Of a stretch of DNA of 64,000 nt, positions 48,892 to 57,394 are shown piece after piece. The DNA is from BAIKAL-G1 sp943370385. GTDB lineage: Bacteria; Cyanobacteriota; Cyanobacteriia; PCC-6307; Cyanobiaceae. The notes beneath the pieces are model-generated. The model made no database searches. It saw nothing but the letters and a program-made list of their open reading frames with translations, and had not been told where the DNA came from. The translations under genes and the position numbers were made by a program. The DNA lies in contig CALRQT020000002.1 in NCBI GenBank assembly GCA_943370385.1, positions 62,001 to 126,000 on the forward strand, written 5' to 3'. Every line of letters begins with the position of its first letter. The first letter of the stretch is position 1.

Positions 48892-51636
48892 TCAAGGGGC
48901 CAAGGGCGCCAGGTTCACGGTGGTGCCCTCGAGGCCCGCGTAGGCCTGGGGGTCACAGGTGAGCACGATCACCTGCAGCCCCCGGGCCACGGCCAGGGCC
49001 AGCATCTGCTGGAGCCGGGCCAGCCGCTGCGGATCGGCATTGGTGAAGGCGTCATCAAAGACCAGGGGCAGGCAGCCGTCATGGCCGGCCTTGAGCACAT
49101 CGGCCATCGAGAGGCGCAGGGCGGTGCCGAGCTGTTCGCGCATGCCGCCACTGAGCTCGCTGAAGCTGAAGCGCTCCTGGCCCCGCTGCAGTTGCAGGCC
49201 AGAAAAGCCCGACTCGCTCGCGTAGCGCAACTGGCAGCTGTACCCCGCCGGCAGTAGGGGCTCGAGATAGCGGTTGATCGAGCGGGCCAGGGGTTCGCTG
49301 TAGCGGCTAGAGAGATCGGCCTGGGCTGCCTTGAAGAGCTCGCGCAGCAGGAGCTGGCCATCGCAGAGCCGCTGCAGGGACGTGTGATGGCGCTGGGCCT
49401 GTTCCAGGGCGGCCTGGGCCTGCTCCAGGGCCCCATGGGGATCGCTGGCGCCCAGGGTTTGGCAGCGTTGGCGGGCGGCGGCCTGGCTGGCAATTAGGTG
49501 CAACACCTCGGCTTCGGCCTGTTGGATCTGGGCCCCGAGCTGGGGCAGCTGGCTGGCCCCATCACCACCGCTGACGGCAGCGAGCTCCTGGCCTAGGGCG
49601 CCCACCTGGTGGGCGGCAGCGGCCACCTGGGCCTCCACTTGCTGGAGAGCTGCGGCCAGGGCGAGCTCGTTGGGGTGGCGCTGGCCCAACTCTCCGGCCC
49701 GGGCCTGGGTGTGGCTGCGCTCGCCCTTCAGGCTCGCCAGGGCTTCGCCGCTGCTGCTCTGGCGTTGGCGGGCGGCTTCCAGCCCTTGGGCCAGCGCCGC
49801 GAGGCTGGCCTGGCTCTGGCGCAGGGGGCCGCTGGTGGCGGCATAGCTCTGCTGCAGCTGGCGATGCAGCTGTTCAAGGGCCTCCAGCTCGGCCGGCAAC
49901 TCGCCGCTGTGGAGCTGGGCCTGGCGCTGCGGCTCCAGGGGGTCAAGTTCCCGCTGCAGCTCCGCCAGCCGGCCCTCGATGGCTTGTCGCTGGCTGGCCG
50001 CCGGGGCTCCCGTCGGGTCCCCAGGCTGGGCCCCGGCCTGGGCGCGTCCCAGGGCGCCCAGGTGCTGCTCCAGGGCCAGGCGCTGCTGGGCCAGGCCTGC
50101 GGCCTCCTGCACGCTGGCGGCCCCAAGGGACTGGAGGGCGGCCGCCAGGGCCGTTTCGCTCTGGTGGCGTTGCTGGCGTGCCTGGGCCAGGGTCTGGCCG
50201 CCGCCAGGGCTGATGCGCAGCACCACGCCGCTGCCCACCTGCAGTTCGCTGGCTTCGCTGAGGCGTCGGTCCGCCCCGGGCTCCAGGGGCTGGCCCGCCA
50301 GCGTCACGGGCTGGTCGGCCCGCAGCAGCTCTACCCCGGCGGCCATGGCGCCCAGGCGGGTGTCGGCATCGCGCCGGGCTTGCTCCAGGCCCTGCAGAGA
50401 GGCCAGGGCGGCCCCATCGATCGGTGGCAGGGCCGCCAGTTGGGCCTGCAGCTCGGAGCGGGCCTGCTCCTGGCGCGCCCACTGGGCGAGGGTGGCGTTG
50501 AGCCGGGCCAGGTCTGCCTGGAGCCGGGCCTGCTCCACCAGCCGCTGGAGCCATTGGCCCCGCTCGGTGATCGTCTGGCGCTCGGCCTCCAAGCTGGCGC
50601 GGTGCTGCTCCTGGTCGATCCGTTGCTGCTCTAACTGGACCAGCTCGGCCTGGGCCCGCCCGCGGGCGGTTTCCAGCTCCACGGCCTGCTGGCCTAGGCG
50701 CGTGAGGCTGGCCGCCAGCTGGCGCCATTCGGCCAGGTCGCTGGCGAGGGCTTGCTGGCGCAACTGCAGCGGTTCGAGTTGCTGCTTGGCCAGGGCCAGG
50801 GCCGCCTCCAGCCGGGTCCGTTCCGTGGCCGCCGCCTGGAGGCGTTGCTGGCGCTGGCGCAGCTCCGGCAGGTGCTGCTGTTGGAGCGCCTGCAAACTGG
50901 CGGCGCTGCGGCCCAACTCCTCGCTAGCCGTCCCGTAATCGGCCAGTTGGCCCTTTGCCTGCTGAACGGCCGCCTCAGCCGCCTCCAGGGCCTGTTGGGC
51001 GCCCCATAGGGGCGACTGGCGCCGCAGGTTGCCGCGGCCGGGGGTGAAGGTTTCGGCCAGCAGGGCGTCGAGGCGACTGGCCACCTGTTGGTCCTGGGGC
51101 GATTGCATGGCGCTGCCGCCGCCCTGCTCGAGCTGGCCCACCAGGGCGTCGAGGTCGTAGTGGGCCCCGCCCTGGGCGAGCAGGTCGTCGCCGGAGCGGC
51201 CCTGCATCACCCAGAGATGGGCCCAACGGCCCCGCAGCAGGCTGCCCGCTTGGCGGCTACCCAGGGTTTCATTCACCCCCAGCAAGTCCGCCAGGTGCTC
51301 CTCCGCCTCGGGCCCCTGCCAATGGGGACCGCTGGCCGAGCGCAACAGCACCTTGCCGGAGCTGCCACTGAAGCGCTTCACCAGGGTCCAGGTCTCATCA
51401 CGGGCGGCAAAGGCCAGCTCCACCTGGGGCTGGCCCAGGTGCAGGCGCGACTGCAGGGCCTCCACGGGCGCGCCCGTGGCCGTGGCCCGCAGAAACAGGC
51501 AGCGGTGCAGGGCCTCCACCAGGGTGCTTTTGCCCGTCTCGTTGGGGCCGCCGACCAGGGTCAGGCCCGGGCCGAACTTCAGGGCCAGGTCGCCATGGAC
51601 GCGGATGTTCTGCAGGCGGCAGGAGAGCAGGCGCAT
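48892..51636 (-). CDS. SbcC/YhaN-like SMC-type ATPase
   Basis: A 914-residue coiled-coil ATPase related to SbcC/Rad50, expected to work with the nuclease encoded just upstream in processing DNA ends. The N-terminal head has Walker A GGPNETGKST (29-38). Long Gln/Ala/Leu-rich coiled coils fill about residues 200-780. The C-terminal head has the signature SELSGGMREQLGTALRLS and Walker B CLPLVFDDAFTNAD. There is no CxxC zinc hook in the middle, and Walker B has Asp-Asp (861-862) rather than Asp-Glu, so it is closer to YhaN-type ATPases than to classical SbcC. It lies 153 bp downstream of the nuclease gene. Confidence 0.86.
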   Translation of the reverse strand: MRLLSCRLQNIRVHGDLALKFGPGLTLVGGPNETGKSTLVEALHRCLFLRATATGAPVEALQSRLHLGQPQVELAFAARDETWTLVKRFSGSSGKVLLRSASGPHWQGPEAEEHLADLLGVNETLGSRQAGSLLRGRWAHLWVMQGRSGDDLLAQGGAHYDLDALVGQLEQGGGSAMQSPQDQQVASRLDALLAETFTPGRGNLRRQSPLWGAQQALEAAEAAVQQAKGQLADYGTASEELGRSAASLQALQQQHLPELRQRQQRLQAAATERTRLEAALALAKQQLEPLQLRQQALASDLAEWRQLAASLTRLGQQAVELETARGRAQAELVQLEQQRIDQEQHRASLEAERQTITERGQWLQRLVEQARLQADLARLNATLAQWARQEQARSELQAQLAALPPIDGAALASLQGLEQARRDADTRLGAMAAGVELLRADQPVTLAGQPLEPGADRRLSEASELQVGSGVVLRISPGGGQTLAQARQQRHQSETALAAALQSLGAASVQEAAGLAQQRLALEQHLGALGRAQAGAQPGDPTGAPAASQRQAIEGRLAELQRELDPLEPQRQAQLHSGELPAELEALEQLHRQLQQSYAATSGPLRQSQASLAALAQGLEAARQRQSSSGEALASLKGERSHTQARAGELGQRHPNELALAAALQQVEAQVAAAAHQVGALGQELAAVSGGDGASQLPQLGAQIQQAEAEVLHLIASQAAARQRCQTLGASDPHGALEQAQAALEQAQRHHTSLQRLCDGQLLLRELFKAAQADLSSRYSEPLARSINRYLEPLLPAGYSCQLRYASESGFSGLQLQRGQERFSFSELSGGMREQLGTALRLSMADVLKAGHDGCLPLVFDDAFTNADPQRLARLQQMLALAVARGLQVIVLTCDPQAYAGLEGTTVNLAPLAP

Positions 51637-51789
51637 GGAGGGAAGGGTCGCCCGGGGGGGGGCGGGATCGAGCGGGGTGGCTGGTGCGGGGCTGGATCGG
51701 GGGCTGGAGGGTTGGCTCGGGGTGGGGGCTGGCCCCGGGGTTGGGGGGTTCGCCAGGCTTCGGGCCCATCCCTGGGGCCCACGGCCCCC

Positions 51790-53103
51790 TTAGGGGCTTG
51801 TGGCTAGCCGGAACAATTCGCAGAGGGCGGCGCGGCTGACGGCGGCGGCCTCCCCATCCATCCCCTCCTGGCGGGCCAGGCGGGCCTGGAGCTCCTGGGC
51901 CACCCTGGCGATCAGGGGATCTTCGGGGCGCTTGGTGAGGGCCGCCAGTTCCTCGGCCTGGGGGGCCTGGTCGCACCCGCCCTTGAGGCGGAGGTCGAGC
52001 AGTTGGTGCTCGAGGTCGGCCAGCAGGGCGGTGTAGCGGCGATGGGCCGCCAGGCTGAGGCTGCCCGTGAGCTCCAGGCGCAGCAGGTCTTGGTTGACCC
52101 GGCCCCCGATGCATTCCTGGATCCGGGCCTGGAGCTGCTCCAGATCGGCGTCGGTGGCCAGGTGCATGGCCAGGTTGTGCCAGCCGAGCCGGCCCGTGGG
52201 CAGCACCTCCACCTGGGGCTCCTGGCCCCGGCCCAGGTCGACCTGCAGCACCTGGCCCCGTTGGTTGGCCTCACCCTGGTCGTGGCGATCGGGTTCGGGG
52301 GTGCCGCTGTACCAGGCCTTGCCCGTGACCTGCTTGAGGTTGTGCCAATCGCCCAGGGCGATGTAATCGAGGTCCCCCAGGGGCAGCTGGGCCAGGTCGA
52401 TGCGGTTGATGGCCCCATCCGGCTCCTGGGCCCGGCTCGAGCCGCTGACGGCGCCTGGGCCGGCGGGATCTGGGGCGGAACCCCAGGCCGCTTCGGCGCC
52501 GTAATCCCGCCCAGAGAAGCCCTGAATGCTGCCGTGGGCGATCACCAGCCGGGGCTTGCCAGCGGGCAGGCTGGCCCAATCCAGGCCCCGGATCCAGCCG
52601 GTGGGATCGCTGGCGTCATGTTGGCGCAATAGAGGACAGGGCAAGACCAGTAGCTGGTCCAGCTCCAGGGGTTGGCGGTCCAGCAGCAGCTGCAGATTGG
52701 GGGCCCGTTCCTGCTGGTGGCGTTGCCACTCGGGGCTGTCCCAGATGCCGCCGGGGGCGCCGTAGTCGTGGTTGCCGGGGATCACGAGCACCGGCAGGGC
52801 CATGGCGCCGATCGCTTCGAGCACCTCCAGGGCGGTGCTGATCGCCACGGTGCGGGAGTCGAATAGGTCGCCCGCCACCACCACACAGCTGGCGCCCTGG
52901 CGGCGGGCGGCGGCGTCGATGCGGCCGATGGCCCGCAGCCGCTCCTCCTGGAGGCGGAAGCGTTTTTGGGGATCGCCCACAAACCTGTAGGGCTTGCCGA
53001 TCTGCCAGTCGGCGCTGTGCAGGATCCGCACCAGGCCTGGGGCCGGCCCGCCTGGGGAGGCGGCCTGGGGTCTGGCCTCGCTGGGACTGGTGCGCTCAGC
53101 CAT
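51790..53103 (-). CDS. SbcD/Mre11-like DNA repair exonuclease
   Basis: Calcineurin-like metallophosphoesterase, partner of the SbcC-like ATPase. The metal-binding motifs are in order: ILHSADWQIG, VVAGDLFDSR, IPGNHDYG, LVIAHGSIQGFSG and IALGDWHNLKQ. The ATG at 53103 (MAERTSPSEARP) gives 437 residues; the frame is open upstream, but that part is antisense-like and overlaps the DUF1499 gene. Its start overlaps the DUF1499 stop by 8 bp, so the order DUF1499-nuclease-ATPase is probably one transcript. Confidence 0.9.
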   Translation of the reverse strand: MAERTSPSEARPQAASPGGPAPGLVRILHSADWQIGKPYRFVGDPQKRFRLQEERLRAIGRIDAAARRQGASCVVVAGDLFDSRTVAISTALEVLEAIGAMALPVLVIPGNHDYGAPGGIWDSPEWQRHQQERAPNLQLLLDRQPLELDQLLVLPCPLLRQHDASDPTGWIRGLDWASLPAGKPRLVIAHGSIQGFSGRDYGAEAAWGSAPDPAGPGAVSGSSRAQEPDGAINRIDLAQLPLGDLDYIALGDWHNLKQVTGKAWYSGTPEPDRHDQGEANQRGQVLQVDLGRGQEPQVEVLPTGRLGWHNLAMHLATDADLEQLQARIQECIGGRVNQDLLRLELTGSLSLAAHRRYTALLADLEHQLLDLRLKGGCDQAPQAEELAALTKRPEDPLIARVAQELQARLARQEGMDGEAAAVSRAALCELFRLATSP

Positions 53104-53548
53104 GGCCCAGGGCCGCCGCGAGCTGGTCGAGGCGCCGGCCATTGACGCCCAGGTCGGAGTCGCCGAGGCGCGAGATCGAGCGGGCCTGGAGGCGGCCGCC
53201 GGCTTGGTCGGCGTAGAGCTCGAGATCATCCACAAAGCCGAACAGGCGGCTGGTGGCTGTGGCGTGGATGTAGCTGGGGGTTTGCTCCTGGATGGCCACG
53301 CCTTCCTGCTCCCCGAGCAGATGGCCCAAGGACACCAGGGCGGCGCCCGGATCGGCCTCGCTCCAATTGGCCCGGGCGCAATGGGCGGCTGAGGCACAGG
53401 GGGCTAGGGAGCCGGCCTGCACGCCCAGGTCAACGGGCACCGGACCCTCCAGGTGCAACAGGGAGGCCTGGGCGCCGGCGGGGGCGAGCAGCAACAGCAA
53501 GGGCAGCAGGACCAGGCCCAGGAAACGACGCAGGGGCAGCACGGGCAC
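53096..53548 (-). CDS. Exported DUF1499 family protein
   Basis: 150 residues with a signal peptide (LGLVLLPLLLLLAPAGAQA). The family pattern is clear in SYIHATATSRLFGFVDDLEL and GGRLQARSISRLGDSDLGVN, followed by RRLDQLAAAL. The role of DUF1499 is unknown. It is the first gene of the likely operon with the SbcD-like and SbcC-like genes, which is an odd functional mix (secreted protein plus DNA repair). It is divergent from the Nif11 gene. Confidence 0.88.
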   Translation of the reverse strand: MPVLPLRRFLGLVLLPLLLLLAPAGAQASLLHLEGPVPVDLGVQAGSLAPCASAAHCARANWSEADPGAALVSLGHLLGEQEGVAIQEQTPSYIHATATSRLFGFVDDLELYADQAGGRLQARSISRLGDSDLGVNGRRLDQLAAALGHG

Positions 53549-53617
53549 TTAGGCAACCATGGCTCGACCGTACCTGGATTGTCCTGTCCGATGCTGGGGC
53601 GCCCAAGTGCGCCTGCC

Positions 53618-53833
53618 ATGGCCCTCGACCAGCTCAAGGCCTTCCTGGCGGTCGTCCAGGACGATCCGGCCCTGCGCCAGGCGATTTCGGCGGCGGCCAC
53701 GGCCGATGACGTGGCCCAGATTGGCGCCGGCCTGGGCTACAGCTTTTCCGGCGATGAGCTGCTGCGCCTCTCCGGCCAGCGGGTGGGCCGGGTCACGGTG
53801 CGCAAAAACGACCTGCCCGGCGAATACAACTGA
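53618..53833 (+). CDS. Nif11-domain small protein
   Basis: 71 residues from the ATG at 53618: ALDQLKAFLAVVQDDPALRQ, AISAAATADDVAQIGAGLGY and SFSGDELLRL match the Nif11/N11P domain, known both as a stand-alone protein of unknown role and as leader of cyanobacterial lanthipeptides (prochlorosins). Here the C-terminus is VTVRKNDLPGEYN: there is no Gly-Gly cleavage site and no Cys/Ser/Thr-rich core, so this is probably not a peptide precursor. No lanthipeptide synthetase gene is nearby. Its stop codon opens a tandem repeat. Confidence 0.87.
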   Translation: MALDQLKAFLAVVQDDPALRQAISAAATADDVAQIGAGLGYSFSGDELLRLSGQRVGRVTVRKNDLPGEYN

Positions 53834-53887
53834 GCGCCCCAAGGTGAGCGCCCCATGGTGAGTGCCCCAGGGTGAGCGCCCTACGGA
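53832..53887 (+). repeat. 14-bp tandem repeat, four units, starting at the Nif11 stop codon
   Basis: GAGCGCCCCAAGGT (53832-53845), GAGCGCCCCATGGT (53846-53859), GAGTGCCCCAGGGT (53860-53873) and GAGCGCCCTACGGA (53874-53887). The first unit begins inside the TGA stop codon. Confidence 0.88.
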
Positions 53888-53934
53888 GAGCTGCCCTCGT
53901 TGGGCGCACCACGGTTGGGCAGGGTCGTGGTGGC

Positions 53935-55824
53935 CTAGGCCCCGCCGGACGCCAGCAGCTCAAGCACCGCCTCGCCGTAGCTGGCCAGCTTGGCCTTGCC
54001 CACGCCGCTCACCCCCGCCAGGCCGGCCAGATCGAGGGGCCGGCGGCTGGCTAGCTCGATCAAGGTGCGGTCGTGGAAGACCACATAGGGGGGGACCCCC
54101 TGGCTGCGGGCCTGCTCGCGGCGCCAGTCCTTGAGGGCTTGCAACAGCGGGGGATCGGCCTCGCTGGCCCCATCGCCAGCGGCGCTGCTGGAGCCCAACC
54201 TCCGGCCTGAGCCAGACCAGGAGCCGCTGCCGCCATCCCCAGGTCCCTGGCGCCGTTCGCGCTTGGCCAGGGGCAGGCGCAGCTCCAGGCCCACCTCGCC
54301 CCGCAGCAGGGGGGTGACCCGTTCGCGCTCGCCGAAGCGCAGGCCCCCCTGGTGGGCGGGATCGCTGATCAGCAGGCCCGTGGCCACCAGCTGGCGAAAC
54401 AGGCTGCGCCACTGGCCCCGGTCCAGCTCCTTGCCAATGCCATAGACGCTCAAGTCCTGGTGGCCCAGGGCCCGGATCTTTTCGCTGTTGGCCCCCAGCA
54501 GCACGTCCACCAAATGGGCGGCGCCGAAGCGGCTGCCGGTGCGATACACTGCCGAGAGGGCTTTGCGGGCCGCTTCGGTCACGTCCTGGGAGCGGTCGGG
54601 TTCGAGGCAGATATCGCAGTTGCCGCAGGGCTGCTCGAGGGTTTCGCCGAAGTGGCCGAGCAGCACCTGGCGGCGACAGATCGAGGCTTCGGTGAAGGTG
54701 ATTAGGGCATCGAGCTTGCCGTGTTCGATCGCCTTTTGGCTGGGTTCGGCGCCGGAGTCTTCGATAAAGCGGCGCAGCTGGGGCACATCGCCCGGCCCAT
54801 GCACCATCCAGGCGACGGCGGCCAGGCCATCGCGGCCGCCCCGGCCTGTTTCCTGGTAGTAGGCCTCCAGGCTCTTGGGCAGGTCCACGTGGGCCACAAA
54901 GCGCACATCCGGTTTGTCGATGCCCATGCCGAAGGCAATCGTGGCCACCACGATCACGCCACTGTCTCGGCGAAACCGCTCCAGCACGGCCGAGCGCCGC
55001 TGGGGATCAAGGCCGGCGTGATAGGCGAGGGCGTCAAAGCCCGCGGCGGCGAGCTCCTGGGCCAGGCGGTCGACCCGCTGGCGCGAGCGGGCGTAGACGA
55101 TGCCAGCTTCCCCCTTGCGGGGAGCCAGGAACGCCTCCAGCTGGGCGCCCGGACCCTCCTTCTCCCGCACCAGGTAGGTGATGTTGGGCCGATCGAAGCT
55201 GGCCAGGAACACCCGGTCGTCCTGAAGACGCAGGCGCTGGCGGATGTCCTCACGGGTGCGACCATCGGCGGTGGCGGTGAGGGCCAGGCGAGGAATCGCT
55301 GGGAACCGCTGGGCCAGCACGGCCAACTGCAGGTACTCGGGCCGGAAATCGTGGCCCCATTGGGAGACGCAATGGGCCTCATCAATGGCGAACAGGGCAA
55401 TCGGCAGCTCGGCTAGGCGATCGAGGCAGTCGCCCGCCAGCAGCCGCTCCGGCGAGAGATAGACCAGGTCGAGATCCCCGCAGCGCAGGGCTGTCCAGGC
55501 GGCCTGGGCCTGCTGGGGCCCCTGGGCCGAATGCAGGGCGGCGGCGCGCACACCGGCCTGGCGCAGGGCCGCCACCTGGTCGTCCATCAGGGCGATCAGG
55601 GGCGAGATCACCACGCCGGTGCCAGGGCGGCAGAGGGCGGGGATTTGATAACAGAGGGATTTGCCGCCGCCGGTGGGCATCAGCACCAGGGCCGAGCCAC
55701 CGCCAACCACATGGTCGACGATCTCCGCCTGGGGGCCGCGAAAGGCGCCATAGCCGAACACCTCAGCGAGGACCTGGAGGGGGTCGGGGGTTGGGGCCGG
55801 GGTGATCGCCGGGGCCGGGGTCAT
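53935..55824 (-). CDS. recQ: ATP-dependent DNA helicase RecQ
   Basis: 3'-5' DNA helicase in recombination and fork repair. Helicase motifs: MPTGGGKSLCYQIPAL, the DEAH box (FAIDEAHCVSQWGHDFRPEY), LALTATAD, FGMGIDKPDVRF and QETGRGGRDG. The RQC zinc site is ICRRQVLLGHF...PCGNCDIC. A Gly/Ser-rich linker leads to a C-terminal HRDC domain (ALKDWRREQARSQGVPPYVVF). The ATG at 55824 (MTPAPAITPAPTPDP) gives 629 residues; a GTG at 55884 would add 20 residues. Confidence 0.96.
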   Translation of the reverse strand: MTPAPAITPAPTPDPLQVLAEVFGYGAFRGPQAEIVDHVVGGGSALVLMPTGGGKSLCYQIPALCRPGTGVVISPLIALMDDQVAALRQAGVRAAALHSAQGPQQAQAAWTALRCGDLDLVYLSPERLLAGDCLDRLAELPIALFAIDEAHCVSQWGHDFRPEYLQLAVLAQRFPAIPRLALTATADGRTREDIRQRLRLQDDRVFLASFDRPNITYLVREKEGPGAQLEAFLAPRKGEAGIVYARSRQRVDRLAQELAAAGFDALAYHAGLDPQRRSAVLERFRRDSGVIVVATIAFGMGIDKPDVRFVAHVDLPKSLEAYYQETGRGGRDGLAAVAWMVHGPGDVPQLRRFIEDSGAEPSQKAIEHGKLDALITFTEASICRRQVLLGHFGETLEQPCGNCDICLEPDRSQDVTEAARKALSAVYRTGSRFGAAHLVDVLLGANSEKIRALGHQDLSVYGIGKELDRGQWRSLFRQLVATGLLISDPAHQGGLRFGERERVTPLLRGEVGLELRLPLAKRERRQGPGDGGSGSWSGSGRRLGSSSAAGDGASEADPPLLQALKDWRREQARSQGVPPYVVFHDRTLIELASRRPLDLAGLAGVSGVGKAKLASYGEAVLELLASGGA

Positions 55825-55931
55825 GGGGGCGTTGGCAGCACGAGGGGGTGGGTCGGGGGAGATGGGGCCGGATAGACGCCGCACAGACGCCAGAGCGGGG
55901 CTGGGGCCAAGGGCCCAAGGGTTCCCGTGGC

Positions 55932-57302
55932 TTAGGCGAGCTGGTCGGCCAACGGGTCATCCAAACGCAGTTTTTTGACGAAGTGGGGGATGGAGATGCC
56001 CTGGATCAAGAGGTTGAACACCACTATCGAAAAGATGATGCCTTCGCAATTCTGCACAAGTTGATGGGCGATAGTTGGATCAATTCCTGATATTTTTGGG
56101 ATGTATTCAGCGCCCTCAAAGCCGAGGGCAAGGGGCACGGCGCCGCGCAGTCCACACCAGGAGAGCAGCAGGTTTTCCCTGGCGGAGAAGGGCGAGATCG
56201 GCGAGAGCATGAACAGGCTCAAGGGACGGGCCACAAACATCAAAATTAAGCTGGCCAAAAAGGCAATAGGCAACACCGATAGCACCATTTGCGGTGTTGA
56301 GATTAGGCCAAAAATAAAGAAAATGGCGATCTCCGTCATTTCGTTGAACGGCAGCATGATTTCGCTAACGCATTCGGGTGAGACCAGTTCGTTGCTGTAT
56401 TTGTTGTTGCCTAGAAAAACGCCTGTCACAAAGGCAGAGATGAAGCCGGCCTGGCCGGCCAGGGAACCAACCCCGTAGGCCATCAGGGCAAGCGAGAGGC
56501 CCAGCATCAGCAGCTGGGAGCGGTCCGTGACCAATTTTTCAATGCTGAGCCGTGAGAAATAGCCCATGCCGACGCCGACCACGAGGCCGATCACGAGCCG
56601 GCCTGCCAGGGCAATGATTTCGGCCCTCAGGACGGTGCCGTGGCCGTGGGTGACGGAGCTGGCCATGAAGCTGGTGGCAACTGCCAGCGCCAGAACGGCA
56701 ATCGAGCAGTTCAAGGCCGATTCGAATTCCAGGATCTTGCCGAGTCGTTTCGGGATCGAGCGGCCTGTGGCTTCCAGCACACTTTCAATCGCAGCCGAAT
56801 CGGTGGATGCCATCGAGACCCCCACCATCAGGGCAATCGGAAAGCCCAATTGTGAAAAACCGAATTCGATCCCGCCCATGGTGTCCGACGAGATAAACCA
56901 GATCCCGGCAGCCAGGATCAGGGCGGTGAGAATCGATCCGGGAACGGCGAGCCAGATGCCAAAGGAGAGGAAGCCGCGAATGGCTTTGACATTGGTTTTT
57001 AGTCCTGCATAAAACAGGATCATGGCCAAGCTGACTGTATGCAAAGAATTAATGAAGCCCAGGTCAAAGACCGTGTACTTGACGTTAATCGCTAGGCCGA
57101 GAAGCAAAATGCCAAGGATGGCAGGAATCCCCAGCTTCACTGAAATACGGCTGATGGCAAGGGTTCCAAAAAACACCAGGCCGATCACCAGCAGGATGGC
57201 AGAGAAGGGGAGTATCTCGGTTACTTTTTCAGCAGCTGTTTGGACGCCATGGGTGCCTGGGATGGGCGGGGACTGGGCCGCGGCCGAAAGTAGAAACAAC
57301 AC
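55932..57302 (-). CDS. Cation/proton antiporter, CPA1 family
   Basis: 456-residue membrane antiporter exchanging Na+ or K+ for H+. About 12 hydrophobic helices are visible, with VSMASTDSAAIESVL (the conserved Asp for ion binding), LGKILEFESALNCSIAV and SWCGLRGAVPLALGFEGA, a CPA1 hallmark. It starts at a GTG (57302). No regulatory TrkA domain is attached. The DNA is AT-richer than the flanks, with codons such as ATT and AAT common, which hints at a different history. It stands alone between recQ and the aldolase gene. Confidence 0.92.
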   Translation of the reverse strand: MLFLLSAAAQSPPIPGTHGVQTAAEKVTEILPFSAILLVIGLVFFGTLAISRISVKLGIPAILGILLLGLAINVKYTVFDLGFINSLHTVSLAMILFYAGLKTNVKAIRGFLSFGIWLAVPGSILTALILAAGIWFISSDTMGGIEFGFSQLGFPIALMVGVSMASTDSAAIESVLEATGRSIPKRLGKILEFESALNCSIAVLALAVATSFMASSVTHGHGTVLRAEIIALAGRLVIGLVVGVGMGYFSRLSIEKLVTDRSQLLMLGLSLALMAYGVGSLAGQAGFISAFVTGVFLGNNKYSNELVSPECVSEIMLPFNEMTEIAIFFIFGLISTPQMVLSVLPIAFLASLILMFVARPLSLFMLSPISPFSARENLLLSWCGLRGAVPLALGFEGAEYIPKISGIDPTIAHQLVQNCEGIIFSIVVFNLLIQGISIPHFVKKLRLDDPLADQLA

Positions 57303-57394
57303 GGGGGCAATTCTTATCGCGGCGCCATCCTAATCGGTCGCCCCTGGGACGGCACTAGCTCGCCCAACATTGTCTTGGCTTGGCTGCCCAGCAG

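Noticed and set aside
53104..53397. Extended N-terminus of the SbcD-like protein
   Set aside because: It overlaps the DUF1499 gene on the same strand in another frame, and the metallophosphoesterase domain begins after the ATG at 53103.
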